This document shows, piece after piece, positions 36,130 through 46,600 of a stretch of DNA of 63,258 nt. The position numbers were made by a program, and so were the translations under genes. Source of the DNA: an uncultured Eubacteriales bacterium (GTDB taxonomy: Bacteria; Bacillota; Clostridia; Oscillospirales; CAG-272); NCBI GenBank assembly GCA_958414825.1, contig CATYXQ010000006.1, positions 1-63,258 on the forward strand. Reading direction: 5' to 3'. Within the stretch, counting starts at the first letter, position 1. Each line of letters begins with the position of its first letter. The notes under the pieces were generated by a model that saw only the letters and a list, made by a program, of their open reading frames with translations, made no database searches and was not told where the DNA came from.

Positions 36130-37122
36130 TTATCCTATCCTGCCGGCGGCGCGCAGCCATGTCCATGTATCGGCGACCGTATTGCGCAGCGGGCGCGGCT
36201 GATACCCCAGCGCCTTGGATGCTTTTTCATGGGAAAATGATACGCCCGAAGTCAGCGTACAGAGCGAATAAGGGGTGTAGAGCGGCGGCTGTTTTTTCAG
36301 CTTATAATAAAATTCCGCCATCGGAGCGGTCAGCTTCGCAAACCACAACGGGAGAATTGTTTTGATCGGCTTATTTCCGGTGATTTCGCTGCACAGTCCG
36401 AGCAGTTCCTGCACGGTATGGTATGCTCCTGACAAAATGTAGCATTCGCCGCTTTTGCCCTCCTCACAACAGCGCAGAATGCCGTCTGCTACGTCGCGGA
36501 CGTCTACAAAATCATATCCGCCACGGACTGCCGCCGTCAGGCTCTTTTTGCAGTAGTCAATTATAAGCTGCGTCAGATGTCCGCGGCCGTAGTCGTAGGG
36601 ACCGCAGATTCCGGAGGGATGGACAACGCTGACATTTAGTCCGTTTGCTGCTGCTTCGAGCGCGGCTTTTGTCGCTGCTGCCTTGGTTTTTGCGTACAGT
36701 CCGTATACCGCATTCGGGTCGAAATCACGGATCTCCGTAATGATTTGTCCGGCGGGCAGTTCGGGAATCGCATGTACGGAACTTACATATACCGTTTTCT
36801 GTACGGCATATTTTTTGCATAGCTCTAGTATGTTTTGCGTGCCGCGCACGTTGACGTCCCAGACGGCTTGATCGTATTTGGATGCAATGGAGACAATACC
36901 CGCACAGTGAATTACCGTACACGGCGCCGCCCCTTCAAAAAACGGAATCAGCGTTTCGGACAGCCGAACGTCCCCCGTATAGATCTGTGCATATTTTGCG
37001 ACCTCCGCAGTCGCTTTTTCACCGGGCAGCACCAGTGCGCGGATGTCTGTTCCTTTTTCGGCCAGTGCGCGTACGATGGTATTGCCGAGATGTCCCGCAG
37101 CGCCGGTTACCAGATACGTCAT
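36130..37122 (-). CDS. NAD-dependent epimerase/dehydratase family protein
   Basis: This 330-residue extended SDR has the Rossmann motif TGAAGHLG at 6-13, a Ser-rich YVSSVHA, and the catalytic YGLYAKTKAAA (Tyr-x3-Lys). It resembles dihydroflavonol reductase/3-beta-HSD-like reductases as much as sugar epimerases. The substrate is unknown. ATG 37122 follows AAGGGGGTG by 6 nt. It is apparently monocistronic. Confidence 0.75.
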   Translation of the reverse strand: MTYLVTGAAGHLGNTIVRALAEKGTDIRALVLPGEKATAEVAKYAQIYTGDVRLSETLIPFFEGAAPCTVIHCAGIVSIASKYDQAVWDVNVRGTQNILELCKKYAVQKTVYVSSVHAIPELPAGQIITEIRDFDPNAVYGLYAKTKAAATKAALEAAANGLNVSVVHPSGICGPYDYGRGHLTQLIIDYCKKSLTAAVRGGYDFVDVRDVADGILRCCEEGKSGECYILSGAYHTVQELLGLCSEITGNKPIKTILPLWFAKLTAPMAEFYYKLKKQPPLYTPYSLCTLTSGVSFSHEKASKALGYQPRPLRNTVADTWTWLRAAGRIG

Positions 37123-37205
37123 AAACACACCCCCTTTTTTATTAGTATATCGCAGATTTGTGACAGACGAATGTCGGCTCGGTAATTTTGCGATGAACCT
37201 TATAA

Positions 37206-37234
37206 AAGGCCGGCAAACATCGTTTGCCGGCCTT
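37206..37234 (-). terminator. Terminator of the transketolase operon
   Basis: AAGGCCGGCAAAC pairs with GTTTGCCGGCCTT (13 bp, 3-nt loop); on the minus strand it ends in CCTTTTATA, just after the transketolase C-terminal gene. Confidence 0.75.
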
Positions 37235-37243
37235 GAACTTGAT

Positions 37244-38188
37244 TTATGATTTTTTCATTGTAAGCGTTTGTTTGGCCGCTTCTGCAATGTCGGATGCGGT
37301 CAGACCGTATTCCGCGAGCAGTTCGGGAACCTGTCCGCTTTTGCCGAATTTGTCCCGCACGCCGATACGGCGCATGGGTACGGGGCATTTTTCAGAGAGC
37401 ACTTCGGCTACTGCGCTACCGAGACCGCCGATGATGCTGTGTTCCTCTGCTGTGACAATTACGCCGGTTTCTCTGGCGGCTTTGCGTACAATTTCCTCAT
37501 CTAAAGGTTTGATGGTGTGCATGTTGATGACCCGCGCGCGGATACCGTTGCCCGCGAGCATTTCAGCTGCTTCAAGCGCCATGTGTACCATAAGCCCCGT
37601 GGCAATGATGGTCACGTCGCTGCCGTCTCTCAGTTCTACGCCCTTGCCGATCTCAAATTTATAATCTTCCGGACTGACCATCGGCACGGCATAGCGGCCG
37701 AAGCGCAGATATACCGGCCCCTTGTATGCCGCAGCGGCGCGTACAGCCGCGCGCGCTTCAATCGCATCGGCGGGATTGATGATCGTTATGCCCGGAATGC
37801 TGCGCATCAGGGCAATGTCCTCGTTGCACTGATGCGTCGCGCCGTCCTCGCCAACTGTGAGACCGGCGTGCGTCGCGCCGATTTTGACGTTCAGATGCGG
37901 ATAGCCGATGGTGTTGCGGATCTGCTCAAAGGCTCTGCCGGCCGCAAACATGGCAAAGCTTGAGGCAAACGGAATCATACCGCCCGCTGCAAGACCTGCC
38001 GCAACGGACATCATGTTGCCCTCGGCGATGCCGCAGTCAATAAAGCGATCGGGATATGCGGCTTTAAATTTGCAGGTTTTGGTTGCTTCCGCCAAATCGG
38101 CGTCCAAAACCACAAGATTTTTGCACTCGGCGCCGAGTTCGACTAAAGCTGCGCCGTAGGCTTCTCTGGTAGCTGTTTTTTCTGCCAT
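37244..38188 (-). CDS. Transketolase, C-terminal subunit
   Basis: This 314-residue protein carries the pyrimidine-binding and C-terminal transketolase domains (FIDCGIAEGNMMSVAAGLA, then HAGLTVGEDGATHQ). It pairs with the N-terminal subunit encoded 13 nt upstream to form a split transketolase that moves two-carbon ketol units in the pentose phosphate pathway. Split transketolases are common in Clostridia. GGGGGACGG lies before the ATG. Confidence 0.92.
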   Translation of the reverse strand: MAEKTATREAYGAALVELGAECKNLVVLDADLAEATKTCKFKAAYPDRFIDCGIAEGNMMSVAAGLAAGGMIPFASSFAMFAAGRAFEQIRNTIGYPHLNVKIGATHAGLTVGEDGATHQCNEDIALMRSIPGITIINPADAIEARAAVRAAAAYKGPVYLRFGRYAVPMVSPEDYKFEIGKGVELRDGSDVTIIATGLMVHMALEAAEMLAGNGIRARVINMHTIKPLDEEIVRKAARETGVIVTAEEHSIIGGLGSAVAEVLSEKCPVPMRRIGVRDKFGKSGQVPELLAEYGLTASDIAEAAKQTLTMKKS

Positions 38189-38201
38189 TTTGCCGTCCCC
38201 C

Positions 38202-39020
38202 TTATGCCAGTTCCGCCATGGCGGCGGCATATTGCTCGTCATTTGGCGCTTTGCCGTGCCATGAAACCTGATTTTCCATAAACGATACGCCCTTGCCCTT
38301 GATCGTACTTGCAATGATGACCGTGGGTTTCCCGGTACATTTTTTTGCGGCTTCGACCGCGTTTTCGATCTGCTCGAAGTCGTGACCGTCGATCGTCAGC
38401 ACATTCCAGTTAAATGCAAGGAATTTTTTGTCATGCGGCGTGGGGTTGACGATACTGCGAATGTCGCCGTCAATCTGTAGGTGGTTAAGATCCAGGAACA
38501 GCGTGAGATTATCCAGCCCGTAATGCGCTGCGAACATGGCCGCTTCCCAAACCTGCCCCTCCTCGCTTTCGCCGTCGCCGATCATGCAGAATACGCGGAA
38601 TTTTTCGTCGGACAGCTTGGCGGAAAGCGCTATGCCGCAGGCAGCGGAAAAACCAAGGCCGAGCGAACCGGCGGTCATATCCACGCCGGGAGTGCCTTTC
38701 ATATCGGGATGCCCTTGAAGATAGCTGGCCGTTTGGCGGAGCGTCTTCAAATCCTCGATTGGGAAAAAGCCGCGGTATGCAAGCGCCGAATACAGCGCCG
38801 GCGCTGCGTGTCCCTTGGAAAGGACAAACCGGTCGCGATTCGCCATTTTGGGATTTTTTTCATCGATATGCATTTCCTTGAAGTAGAGATAGGTAACGAT
38901 GTCCGCAGCGGAAAGCGATCCGCCGGGGTGGCCGCAGCCGGCTGCGTGTGTGCTTTCGATAATGCCGCGCCGGACAAGCTTGGCTTTTTCGGTCAGCATG
39001 GCCAGATTTTCCTGATTCAT
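38202..39020 (-). CDS. Transketolase, N-terminal subunit
   Basis: This 272-residue TPP-binding subunit has GHPGGSLSAADIVTYLYF and the TPP/Mg motif GDGESEEGQVWEAA...DLNHLQIDG. It is the first gene of the split pair and has a good promoter at 39054-39082 and AAAGAGGTG before the ATG. Confidence 0.93.
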   Translation of the reverse strand: MNQENLAMLTEKAKLVRRGIIESTHAAGCGHPGGSLSAADIVTYLYFKEMHIDEKNPKMANRDRFVLSKGHAAPALYSALAYRGFFPIEDLKTLRQTASYLQGHPDMKGTPGVDMTAGSLGLGFSAACGIALSAKLSDEKFRVFCMIGDGESEEGQVWEAAMFAAHYGLDNLTLFLDLNHLQIDGDIRSIVNPTPHDKKFLAFNWNVLTIDGHDFEQIENAVEAAKKCTGKPTVIIASTIKGKGVSFMENQVSWHGKAPNDEQYAAAMAELA

Positions 39021-39053
39021 TCGCGCACCTCTTTAAATGAAAGTTACAAAAAT

Positions 39054-39082
39054 ATTATACCCTGATTTCCAAAGGATTTCAA
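39054..39082 (-). promoter_or_regulatory. Promoter of the split transketolase operon
   Basis: On the minus strand TTGAAA (plus 39077-39082), 17-base spacer, TATAAT (plus 39054-39059). Confidence 0.75.
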
Positions 39083-39131
39083 CCGCCAAAGTGACAAAAT
39101 TCCGCACAAATAACCGCGTATGTCGGACAAA

Positions 39132-40040
39132 TCAGGCAAAAAGATCGGTCGATATGTATTTTTCGCCGCCGTCCGGAAAGATGACAACGATATTTTTTCC
39201 CGCAAATTCCGACCGAACTGCAACCTTTTCGGCAGCACTCATGGCCGCGCCGGATGAAATGCCGACAAGCAGTCCGAACTTGACGGCGAGTGCGCGCGCC
39301 GCGCCGAACGCCTCTTCAGTTGTCGCGGTCAGCACTTCATCGATCAGGGAACGGTCCAAAACGGAGGGGATGAAGTTTGCGCCGATTCCCTGCAGTTTAT
39401 GCGGACCGGCTTTGCCTTTTGAGAGCAGGGGGGAATCCGCCGGTTCAACCGCGATGACTTTGACTTCCCGATTTTTCTCTTTCAAATACCGCGCGGTCCC
39501 GGTCAGCGTGCCGCCCGTACCTACTGTGCAGACCAGCGCGTCGATGCGTCCGTCCAGCGCTTCCCAGATTTCGGGACCCGTGCCGAGATAGTGCGCGCGC
39601 GGATTTGAGGGATTGTCAAACTGTCCGGGCAGATAAGCGCCCGGCGTGCTTTCAAGCAGTTCTTTCGCTTTTTCGACCGCGCCCCGCATACCCGCGCTGC
39701 CCGGCGTCAGAATGACTTCGGCGCCGTAGGCGCGCGCAAGCTTGATGCGCTCGGAACTCATTGTGTCGGGCATGACCAGAATCATCCGGTAGCCGCGAAC
39801 GGCCGCGATTGCGGCAAGGCCGATGCCGGTATTGCCGCTGGTCGGTTCGATTATGACGCCGCCCTGCGCGAGTTTTCCGGCGGCTTCAGCGTCGTCTATA
39901 ATCTGCTTTGCCACGCGGTCTTTAACGCTGCCGGCAGGGTTTTTACTCTCGATTTTGGCGAAGATGTCGGCGCCGAAGCCGTCGATTTTCAAAAGCGGTG
40001 TGCTGCCGATCAGTTCATCTATGGAACGTACATATTGCAT
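39132..40040 (-). CDS. cysK: Cysteine synthase A (O-acetylserine sulfhydrylase)
   Basis: This 302-residue PLP enzyme makes cysteine from O-acetylserine and sulfide. The PLP lysine is in NPAGSVKDRVA near 40, the substrate loop is EPTSGNTGIGLA near 67, and the phosphate-binding loop is VGTGGTLTG. All are standard. AGGAGG lies 8-9 nt before the ATG. It lies 34 nt after the addA stop, so it may be the last gene of the addBA transcript; no cysE is nearby. Confidence 0.93.
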   Translation of the reverse strand: MQYVRSIDELIGSTPLLKIDGFGADIFAKIESKNPAGSVKDRVAKQIIDDAEAAGKLAQGGVIIEPTSGNTGIGLAAIAAVRGYRMILVMPDTMSSERIKLARAYGAEVILTPGSAGMRGAVEKAKELLESTPGAYLPGQFDNPSNPRAHYLGTGPEIWEALDGRIDALVCTVGTGGTLTGTARYLKEKNREVKVIAVEPADSPLLSKGKAGPHKLQGIGANFIPSVLDRSLIDEVLTATTEEAFGAARALAVKFGLLVGISSGAAMSAAEKVAVRSEFAGKNIVVIFPDGGEKYISTDLFA

Positions 40041-40074
40041 TGGATATGCCTCCTAATATGGAAATTTTATGGTT

Positions 40075-43000
40075 TTATCCTCTGTCGTGCGGAATATTGA
40101 CTGTGTTTACATCCGCTTCGATCGCACGGCCGAGACAGAGCGAATAAATCAGAGCGTACCGCACAGGACGGCCGCAGATTTGCTCAATGGCGCGCGCATA
40201 ATAGGAAAGCTGCGCGCCGTGCGCACTGAGCAGGCGTTCTTCGGCGTCGGCGCCGAAAACGCGGTCGGTTTTGTAATCTACAAGGGTAATTTCCCCGTCC
40301 GAATCCTCAAAAAAGCAGTCGATAACGCCCTGTACCAGAACTCGCTCGTCTGCAAGCTCCGCGCGCAGTTTTGCATCTTGTGCAAACTGCGCGGCTTCCA
40401 TTTCAAGATTGAAGCGCTGTTCGCGGTAGAGTGTTTTTGCGGCGCGCATCCCGGCGAAAAGATCGCTTTCAAGAAAGCGTTTGATCTCGTTTGTCCGCAC
40501 AAGCGCCGCGTCCTCCCGGCTTAGAAATCCGTATGCGGCCAAACGTTCAAGTTCAGCTTCGGCGCCGTTTTTCGCCGCGTTTTCAAAGTCGAAAAACTGC
40601 ATGAAAAGATGCGTGGCCGTACCGCGCCGCGCCGCGTCCTCGGTTTCTTTTGCGAGAAACTGGGGCGCTTCTTTTTGCGCGGGCAGTTTTTGCGCGCCGA
40701 TGGACTGCTCCGCGGTTTCATCGTCGAGCAGTCCCGGATATAGAAGAGAAATCGAGAGCTTGGCCGGGATTTTTGTCCGCGCTTTGTGTGGATAACGGAA
40801 TGCAAACCGTGTACGCAGCGTTTCAGCCGCAGTCTTTTCTCCCGGATCGACAGGCGCGTCGGGCACGGTTTCCGGCGTGCTTTCTTCGGTAAGCGAAAAG
40901 GCGCTTTTTGTCCTTGCCTTTTCAAACGGAACGGTGACAAAACGGAGCGTGGGCGTTTCCGCGCCGCCGGTAGCCTGCAAAATGAGCGAAAGGTAATCGG
41001 TTTTGGAGAGGGATGCATATTCGGTGCAAAGAAGCTGTTCAAGACCGGCGTCGTCAAGCAGTTTTGCGGGGGCGTCTGCGTCAGCCGTGACGTACAGTCT
41101 TTCTCTTGCGCGGGTCAGCGCCACATAAAGCAGGCGAAGTTCCTCTTCTTTTGCCTTTTGTCGGATGTGCAGCGCTGCTGAGCGGCGCACGGGATTGTCG
41201 TAGACGCAGAAACCGCTGTCGTCGCGCAGCATCAGTGAGAATCCGCATTCCGTGCTGTAAAGCAACGGAGCATCGGCGTCCATGAGGTTGTATTTTTTCG
41301 ACGCGCCCGCCAAAAAGACGACCGGAAATTCCAGTCCCTTAGACTGATGAATGCTCATGATTTTGACTGCGTCCGCACCCTCGGTTTCGAGTTTTGCACT
41401 GGTGAGCGGGTGTTTCGCATCATTTTGAATCGTTTCGATATATTGCAGAAATTCCGAAAGGCTGCGATATGCGCTGCCCGCAAAACTCTGCGCCGCAGTC
41501 AGAAATTTTTTTAAATTGGCGCGGCGGAGCGGGCTTTTTCCCGCGAGTACCGCATACAGGTTCATTTCGGAGTAGATTGCGGTCAAAAGTTCTCCGACCG
41601 GACAGAAGCGCGCAAGACTACGGTAATAGGAAAGCGTGTCTAAGAGCCGTTCTGTTTTAATGCGGTCGGGATTTTGGGGATCGTTTTTCCCGCCCTCAAA
41701 CCAGCGCTTCAGCGTCGTATACAGGCGTTCATCCCCGGCGTCTTTGCGCAGAGCCGAAAGAAAATCGAAATCAAAACCGAAGAGCGGGGAGAGCATGGCG
41801 CCGCACAGGCTAATATCCCGACGCGGGTTGTCTATAGCGCCGAGCAGGCAGAGCAAAAGCTCAATTTCGCTCTCGCTGAGTAAATCCGTGCTGGTTTCAG
41901 TGTGAACCGGAATGCCCGCAGCACGCAGTTTCGCTGCAAGTACGTCGCCGCTGCCTTTCATGGAGCGCAGAAGAATGGCGATGTCGCCAAAGTGCACGGC
42001 CGTGCCGTCCTCTTTGGTTTCGGAAGCGACCAGCCGCAAAATTTCGGCGGCGATATATTCGGCCTCAGGTCGTTTGTTTTCCTCGGTACGTTCTTCTTTC
42101 GGCGGCCGCTCGCAGAGGGCGACTGTGACCGGCGCGGGGGCGGCGCCGGGCGCGGTGCGCTTTCCGAAAACAAGCGCGTCGTTTTCGGTATAGCCGGTTT
42201 CTTTTGAAACGAGGGGCATCAGACGGTCGAAAATCTGGTTGGTAAAATCGATCACGGGCTTGCTGCATCGGAAATTTTCCCGCATATACAGCGTTGCACA
42301 CAGACTGTCCTTTGCCTTTGCAAGCTCTGGATACGCGCGGCGCATGTCGGCGAAGATAGAGGGTTCCGCGCCGCGGAATGCATAGATGCTCTGCTTGATG
42401 TCGCCGACCATAAAGCGGTTATTCTCCGTGGAAATTGCGCGGAAAATACGGTCCTGAACTGCGTTTACATCCTGATATTCGTCAATGTAGACGGCGTCGA
42501 AAGCCGATTTTTGTGCGAGCGCAAGGGGCGTATCCTGTCCGTTTTCATCGACCAGCAGCATGAGCGTATACCGGCTGATGTCGGAAAAGTCGCAGACATT
42601 GCGCCGCTTTTTTTCCTCGGCGGCGCGCCGCTCGTATTCGAGCAGCAGTTCGGCTGTGCTGCGGCAGACCTCTGCAGTAGTGCGCAGACAATTTTTTATT
42701 GCTTCGGACGAGACTGAAAAATACGCGGCGCGGACGTCTTTGATCTCTTTTTTATAGTCCTCACGCAGTGTGCGGACGAAGTCAAAGCCATCCGGCGGTA
42801 TATCTTTTTTTCGGTAGGCGCCGAGCTTTTGAAATTCGATGCTCAGAATCGCCTCGCTCGCTTTTGCAAAGCCGGATTTCAGCGCTTCGGCGGCATGGAG
42901 AATACCCGCAAAGTCCCCCTCAAACGCCGGGCTATAAGCCTTTGAAAGGCGCTCGTCACAGCGGATTTTGTCAAGCGCCAGCTTGTAAGCCGTCTTGTAA

Positions 43001-43695
43001 TGCTCAAACATGGCGCAAAGCATATGTTCGATTCGCGCGCCCGGCGGGCTGGAAAAAAAGTCAGTTTCGGCAAAGGCTGAAAGGTCGCGGGCGCAGTCAA
43101 GCAGCGCGGATGCGCCGCGCGGATCGGATTCGAGCTTTTCGTAGAGCGAAAGAAAGAGATCGGCCGCGCGTTCGTCGCTGCCGGTGCCGAGCAGCATTTC
43201 AAGTAGCTTGGCAAATCCTGTCGCGCCGCCGCATATTGTGCTTTCCGGGTTGTCGCAGCAGTCGCCGATCAGCGCTTCCATTGTCCGGCGCGCGATCAGG
43301 CGCGCCTCGCCCTCGTCGGCGATTCGGAACGCGGGAGATAGACCGAGCGATGCGAAATTGGCGCGGACAAGATCAAGGCAGTAGCTGTCGATCGTGCAGA
43401 TTTTTGCGCTGGGGAGCAGGGAGATTTGACGCTGTAAAAAGGCGTCGCCGCCGTTTTCTTCCAGCGCGCGGGCGAGCGCGCGCGAAATTCGTGCGCGAAG
43501 CTCGCCGGCGGCAGCGCGTGTAAAAGTGACGATCAGCAGCCGGTCAAGGGGGATGGGATTTTCCGCGCGGCAGATGGATTGAAGAATGCGTTCGATCAGC
43601 GTGGTTGTTTTTCCGCTTCCCGCAGCGGCGCTGACCAAAAGCGTTTTGCCGGTTTCTTCAATTGCCTGCCGCTGTGCCGGCGTGAATTCAGTCAT
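40075..43695 (-). CDS. addA: ATP-dependent helicase/nuclease subunit A
   Basis: This 1206-residue UvrD-family helicase-nuclease has Walker A AAAGSGKTTT near 27, helicase motif II VYIDEYQDVNAVQ, motif V/VI VMSIHQSKGLEFPVVF-like IMSIHQSKGLEFP and VALTRARERLYV, and the C-terminal nuclease motif TLVDYKTDR. With AddB it resects double-strand breaks to load RecA. Its ATG overlaps the addB stop by 8 nt, so the subunits are made together. Length matches the family. Confidence 0.95.
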   Translation of the reverse strand: MTEFTPAQRQAIEETGKTLLVSAAAGSGKTTTLIERILQSICRAENPIPLDRLLIVTFTRAAAGELRARISRALARALEENGGDAFLQRQISLLPSAKICTIDSYCLDLVRANFASLGLSPAFRIADEGEARLIARRTMEALIGDCCDNPESTICGGATGFAKLLEMLLGTGSDERAADLFLSLYEKLESDPRGASALLDCARDLSAFAETDFFSSPPGARIEHMLCAMFEHYKTAYKLALDKIRCDERLSKAYSPAFEGDFAGILHAAEALKSGFAKASEAILSIEFQKLGAYRKKDIPPDGFDFVRTLREDYKKEIKDVRAAYFSVSSEAIKNCLRTTAEVCRSTAELLLEYERRAAEEKKRRNVCDFSDISRYTLMLLVDENGQDTPLALAQKSAFDAVYIDEYQDVNAVQDRIFRAISTENNRFMVGDIKQSIYAFRGAEPSIFADMRRAYPELAKAKDSLCATLYMRENFRCSKPVIDFTNQIFDRLMPLVSKETGYTENDALVFGKRTAPGAAPAPVTVALCERPPKEERTEENKRPEAEYIAAEILRLVASETKEDGTAVHFGDIAILLRSMKGSGDVLAAKLRAAGIPVHTETSTDLLSESEIELLLCLLGAIDNPRRDISLCGAMLSPLFGFDFDFLSALRKDAGDERLYTTLKRWFEGGKNDPQNPDRIKTERLLDTLSYYRSLARFCPVGELLTAIYSEMNLYAVLAGKSPLRRANLKKFLTAAQSFAGSAYRSLSEFLQYIETIQNDAKHPLTSAKLETEGADAVKIMSIHQSKGLEFPVVFLAGASKKYNLMDADAPLLYSTECGFSLMLRDDSGFCVYDNPVRRSAALHIRQKAKEEELRLLYVALTRARERLYVTADADAPAKLLDDAGLEQLLCTEYASLSKTDYLSLILQATGGAETPTLRFVTVPFEKARTKSAFSLTEESTPETVPDAPVDPGEKTAAETLRTRFAFRYPHKARTKIPAKLSISLLYPGLLDDETAEQSIGAQKLPAQKEAPQFLAKETEDAARRGTATHLFMQFFDFENAAKNGAEAELERLAAYGFLSREDAALVRTNEIKRFLESDLFAGMRAAKTLYREQRFNLEMEAAQFAQDAKLRAELADERVLVQGVIDCFFEDSDGEITLVDYKTDRVFGADAEERLLSAHGAQLSYYARAIEQICGRPVRYALIYSLCLGRAIEADVNTVNIPHDRG

Positions 43696-46600
43696 TTTGG
43701 TCGCCTCCCTTGCTTTTTTCGCCGCGGCAGAGCACTGTATAGGGACAGTAGAGACAGGGTGATTTTGCGCCGCCCTGCGTTTCGGCGCAGTCGATGCGTC
43801 CGTCTCGCATATCGCATGCAATGCGGCTGACCGACGCCTTGACCGTATTAAATAACTCGTCCATTTCCCGTTCGTTTTTTTCAAACAGCTTGGCGGAAAA
43901 CGGACGGTTCGCGCTTGAATCCGCATCTTTGGTCATTGCGTCGCCCGCAAGCAAAATTCCCTCGCGCCGGAGCGCGCGGACGGCGTCGGGATACATATCG
44001 CGCTCTGGCGGGGCGTCCAGCCGGATTCTCGGCGGCTTTACGACAAAGTAGGCCGCGCCGGCGGGAATGAGGCGATCAGAGGGCAGGGCGCCGATTCGGC
44101 GGCGGAAGTCCTCGTCGCCGACTTTGCAGAGCGTAAAGAGGTAGATCGGAAGCTGCAGGTTCTTGCCGTGCAGCAGATCTTCCTCACGAAAGATTTTGTC
44201 GCCGGTTTTGTAATCTGCAACGCGTATCAAAACGCCTGCGTCCGTTCGGCATATGTCCACACGGTCGGCCACACCGCGGATCTCGGCGTAGCCGCCGTCC
44301 GGCAGCGAAAATTTAAGCGGGGCATGTCCGCCCGCAAGGCCGATTTTGTATTCAAACAAAACAGGCCGGAATGCTGTTTGTGAAAATTCAGCGCTAAGGC
44401 TAGTCAAAATCAGGCGGAGATTTTTGCGCAGCCGGTCAAAGAAAAAGAGCATTCGCGCGCTTCCGCCTCCGCAGGAGCGCATGATTTTCTCAGTTTCTGC
44501 GGCGCAGAGACGCGCGGCGGCCTCTTCGATTTCGGCCGACGTCAGCGCGCCGACGAATCGACCGCTTTGTTTTAGTTCGAACATGAAGCGTTCAAGCACG
44601 CCATGAACGAAATTGCCGGTTTCCACGGGGCGAAACTCAAAGGGCGCCGTATCCCGAAGCGAGAGCATGTATTGCAGAAACCAGCGTAGCCGGCAGTCGC
44701 TGTAGCAGTCAAGACGTGACTGCGAAAGGCGCATCGTATCCCCGAGCGCCGCCCTCGCGGCGGACGGGGAGAGCGAAGCATCTGAGTTTTGGATGGCTTT
44801 TGCATTGGCAAGCGGCGGCGTGTACAGATCAAACGGCGTCAGAACGGTTTGCAGAATGCGCTCGGTTTTGGCGTCGAAGCGTCCGGCCCACATGCGCGCC
44901 GCCTGTGCGTAACACAGACGCTCAAGCGGAGGCAGCGCCGAAAAGGCATACGTATATAGATTCCCGCCGAATATTTTTTCCAGCCGTTCTGCGGCAAAGG
45001 ATTTTTCCGCAGGTGCTCCGTCCGGCGCTTGGGTATAATAGGAGATGACTGCGCGCTTTTGCGCGCAGTCGAGCGCACGCACAAAATGATAGAGTTCGCG
45101 CGCGGAGCGCAGTGCGCGGTTTTGCGAAAGTTTGACGCCGAGCGTTTCCAGCGTGCGTCGATCTTCCTCGCCGAGCGCGGGGCTTTCGGCGACCGGCGCG
45201 GGAAAAACGCCCTCGTTTGCGCCGAGAATCAGGATATACGGCCGACGGTCTATGCGGATGGTGTCCGCGCTGCCGACGATAATCTGATCCCTGGAGGTGG
45301 GAATGTGTCCGACATCCAGCGTGGAAAAGAGTAGGCGCAGAAGGTCGCAGAATTCGGCTGCTGTGATTTCTTCATCTCCGGCGGCCACAGTAAAGACGTC
45401 CAGCGCGTCTAAGAGAATATTCCAGAGCCGCACGGATTCATCGGTCTTGTCCACGCCGAAAAAGCGGGTGAATGCCGGGTCGGCCGCGCGCTCTCGGATG
45501 CCCGCGTCGCAGAGATAGAAAAATACTGCTTCTGCAAAGTCGCGTCCGGTGTGCGCGGCAGAGAGGCTGTCGCATAGGCGGAGGAGCGGCGCGGCAAATT
45601 TGCGCTTGACCTCGTTTACGCCGACAAGCGCATCGGGCGGCGTTTCGGCGGCGGTGTAACCCTCCGGCGACATTGTAAAATCTTCGCCGTCCAGATAGCG
45701 GCGCCGACCGTTGATGTTCCACCGGCCGACATATTCTTCAAACAGGTCGCATTCCTCGTCGCTAAGACCGCAAAGGCCGGTTTTTATGTAGGAGATGACG
45801 TCGGCGGTGCGGAAATCATAGACATAAAGGGAGAGGGCGGCGAGTGTCAGTTTTGTCAGAGGCAGAAGAGACGCGTCGGTCTTTTTCGAGAAGAAAAAGG
45901 GAATTTCGCACCGGGTGAGCAGCGGGTCTAAAATTCCTTCATAATCCGCCGCGTTCCGCGCGATAATCGCAATGTCGGCGTAAGCGCCGCCGCTTGAGAC
46001 AATCTGATAGATTTCCCGCAGGCAAAGCTCCGCTTCCTCCGATTTGTCGGCGCACCGGACAAGTTCTATCGTGCCGCGCGTGTTTTCTAAAAAGCGCTCT
46101 GTGCAGGAAAAATTCCAGAGATTGCGCTTTGCAAAATCCAGCGCGGCGGGGGTGTCCTCGTCCTCGGTTTCGATTTCGTCTGTCAAAACCGAGAATTTTG
46201 CGGCGAGACGGAGAAGCCTGCGGCGCGTGTCGGTCGTCTCCGCCGTGTGCGCCGAGCGTGTGCCGGAGAGGGGGAGCGTTACGGTAACGTCTATATTCTT
46301 AGCCAGCATACGGCCGATGATTTTCATTTCCTGTCCCGTAAAGCTGACAAACGAATCAATATATACCTTTGCGTTTTCAAAAAAATCGTGTTTGGCGAGC
46401 AGGTCGGCCAGTCGGTCCAAATCATCCGCCGCTTCAACATAGCGCTTGTGCAGACTGCTCTCGTATTCGGCGTAGAGCAGCGCAAGGTCGGAGAGCTTGT
46501 CGGCAAGCGGAGAGGGCGACAGACTTCTGGAAGCCTCGCCAAGCTGCTCAGGCGTTACCGCATAAGCGCGAAATTCGGTAAACAGCGAGACCAGAGCGCC

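Noticed and set aside
40787..40795. Perfect DnaA box TGTGGATAA inside addA
   Set aside because: Single, within coding sequence, and not part of a cluster.
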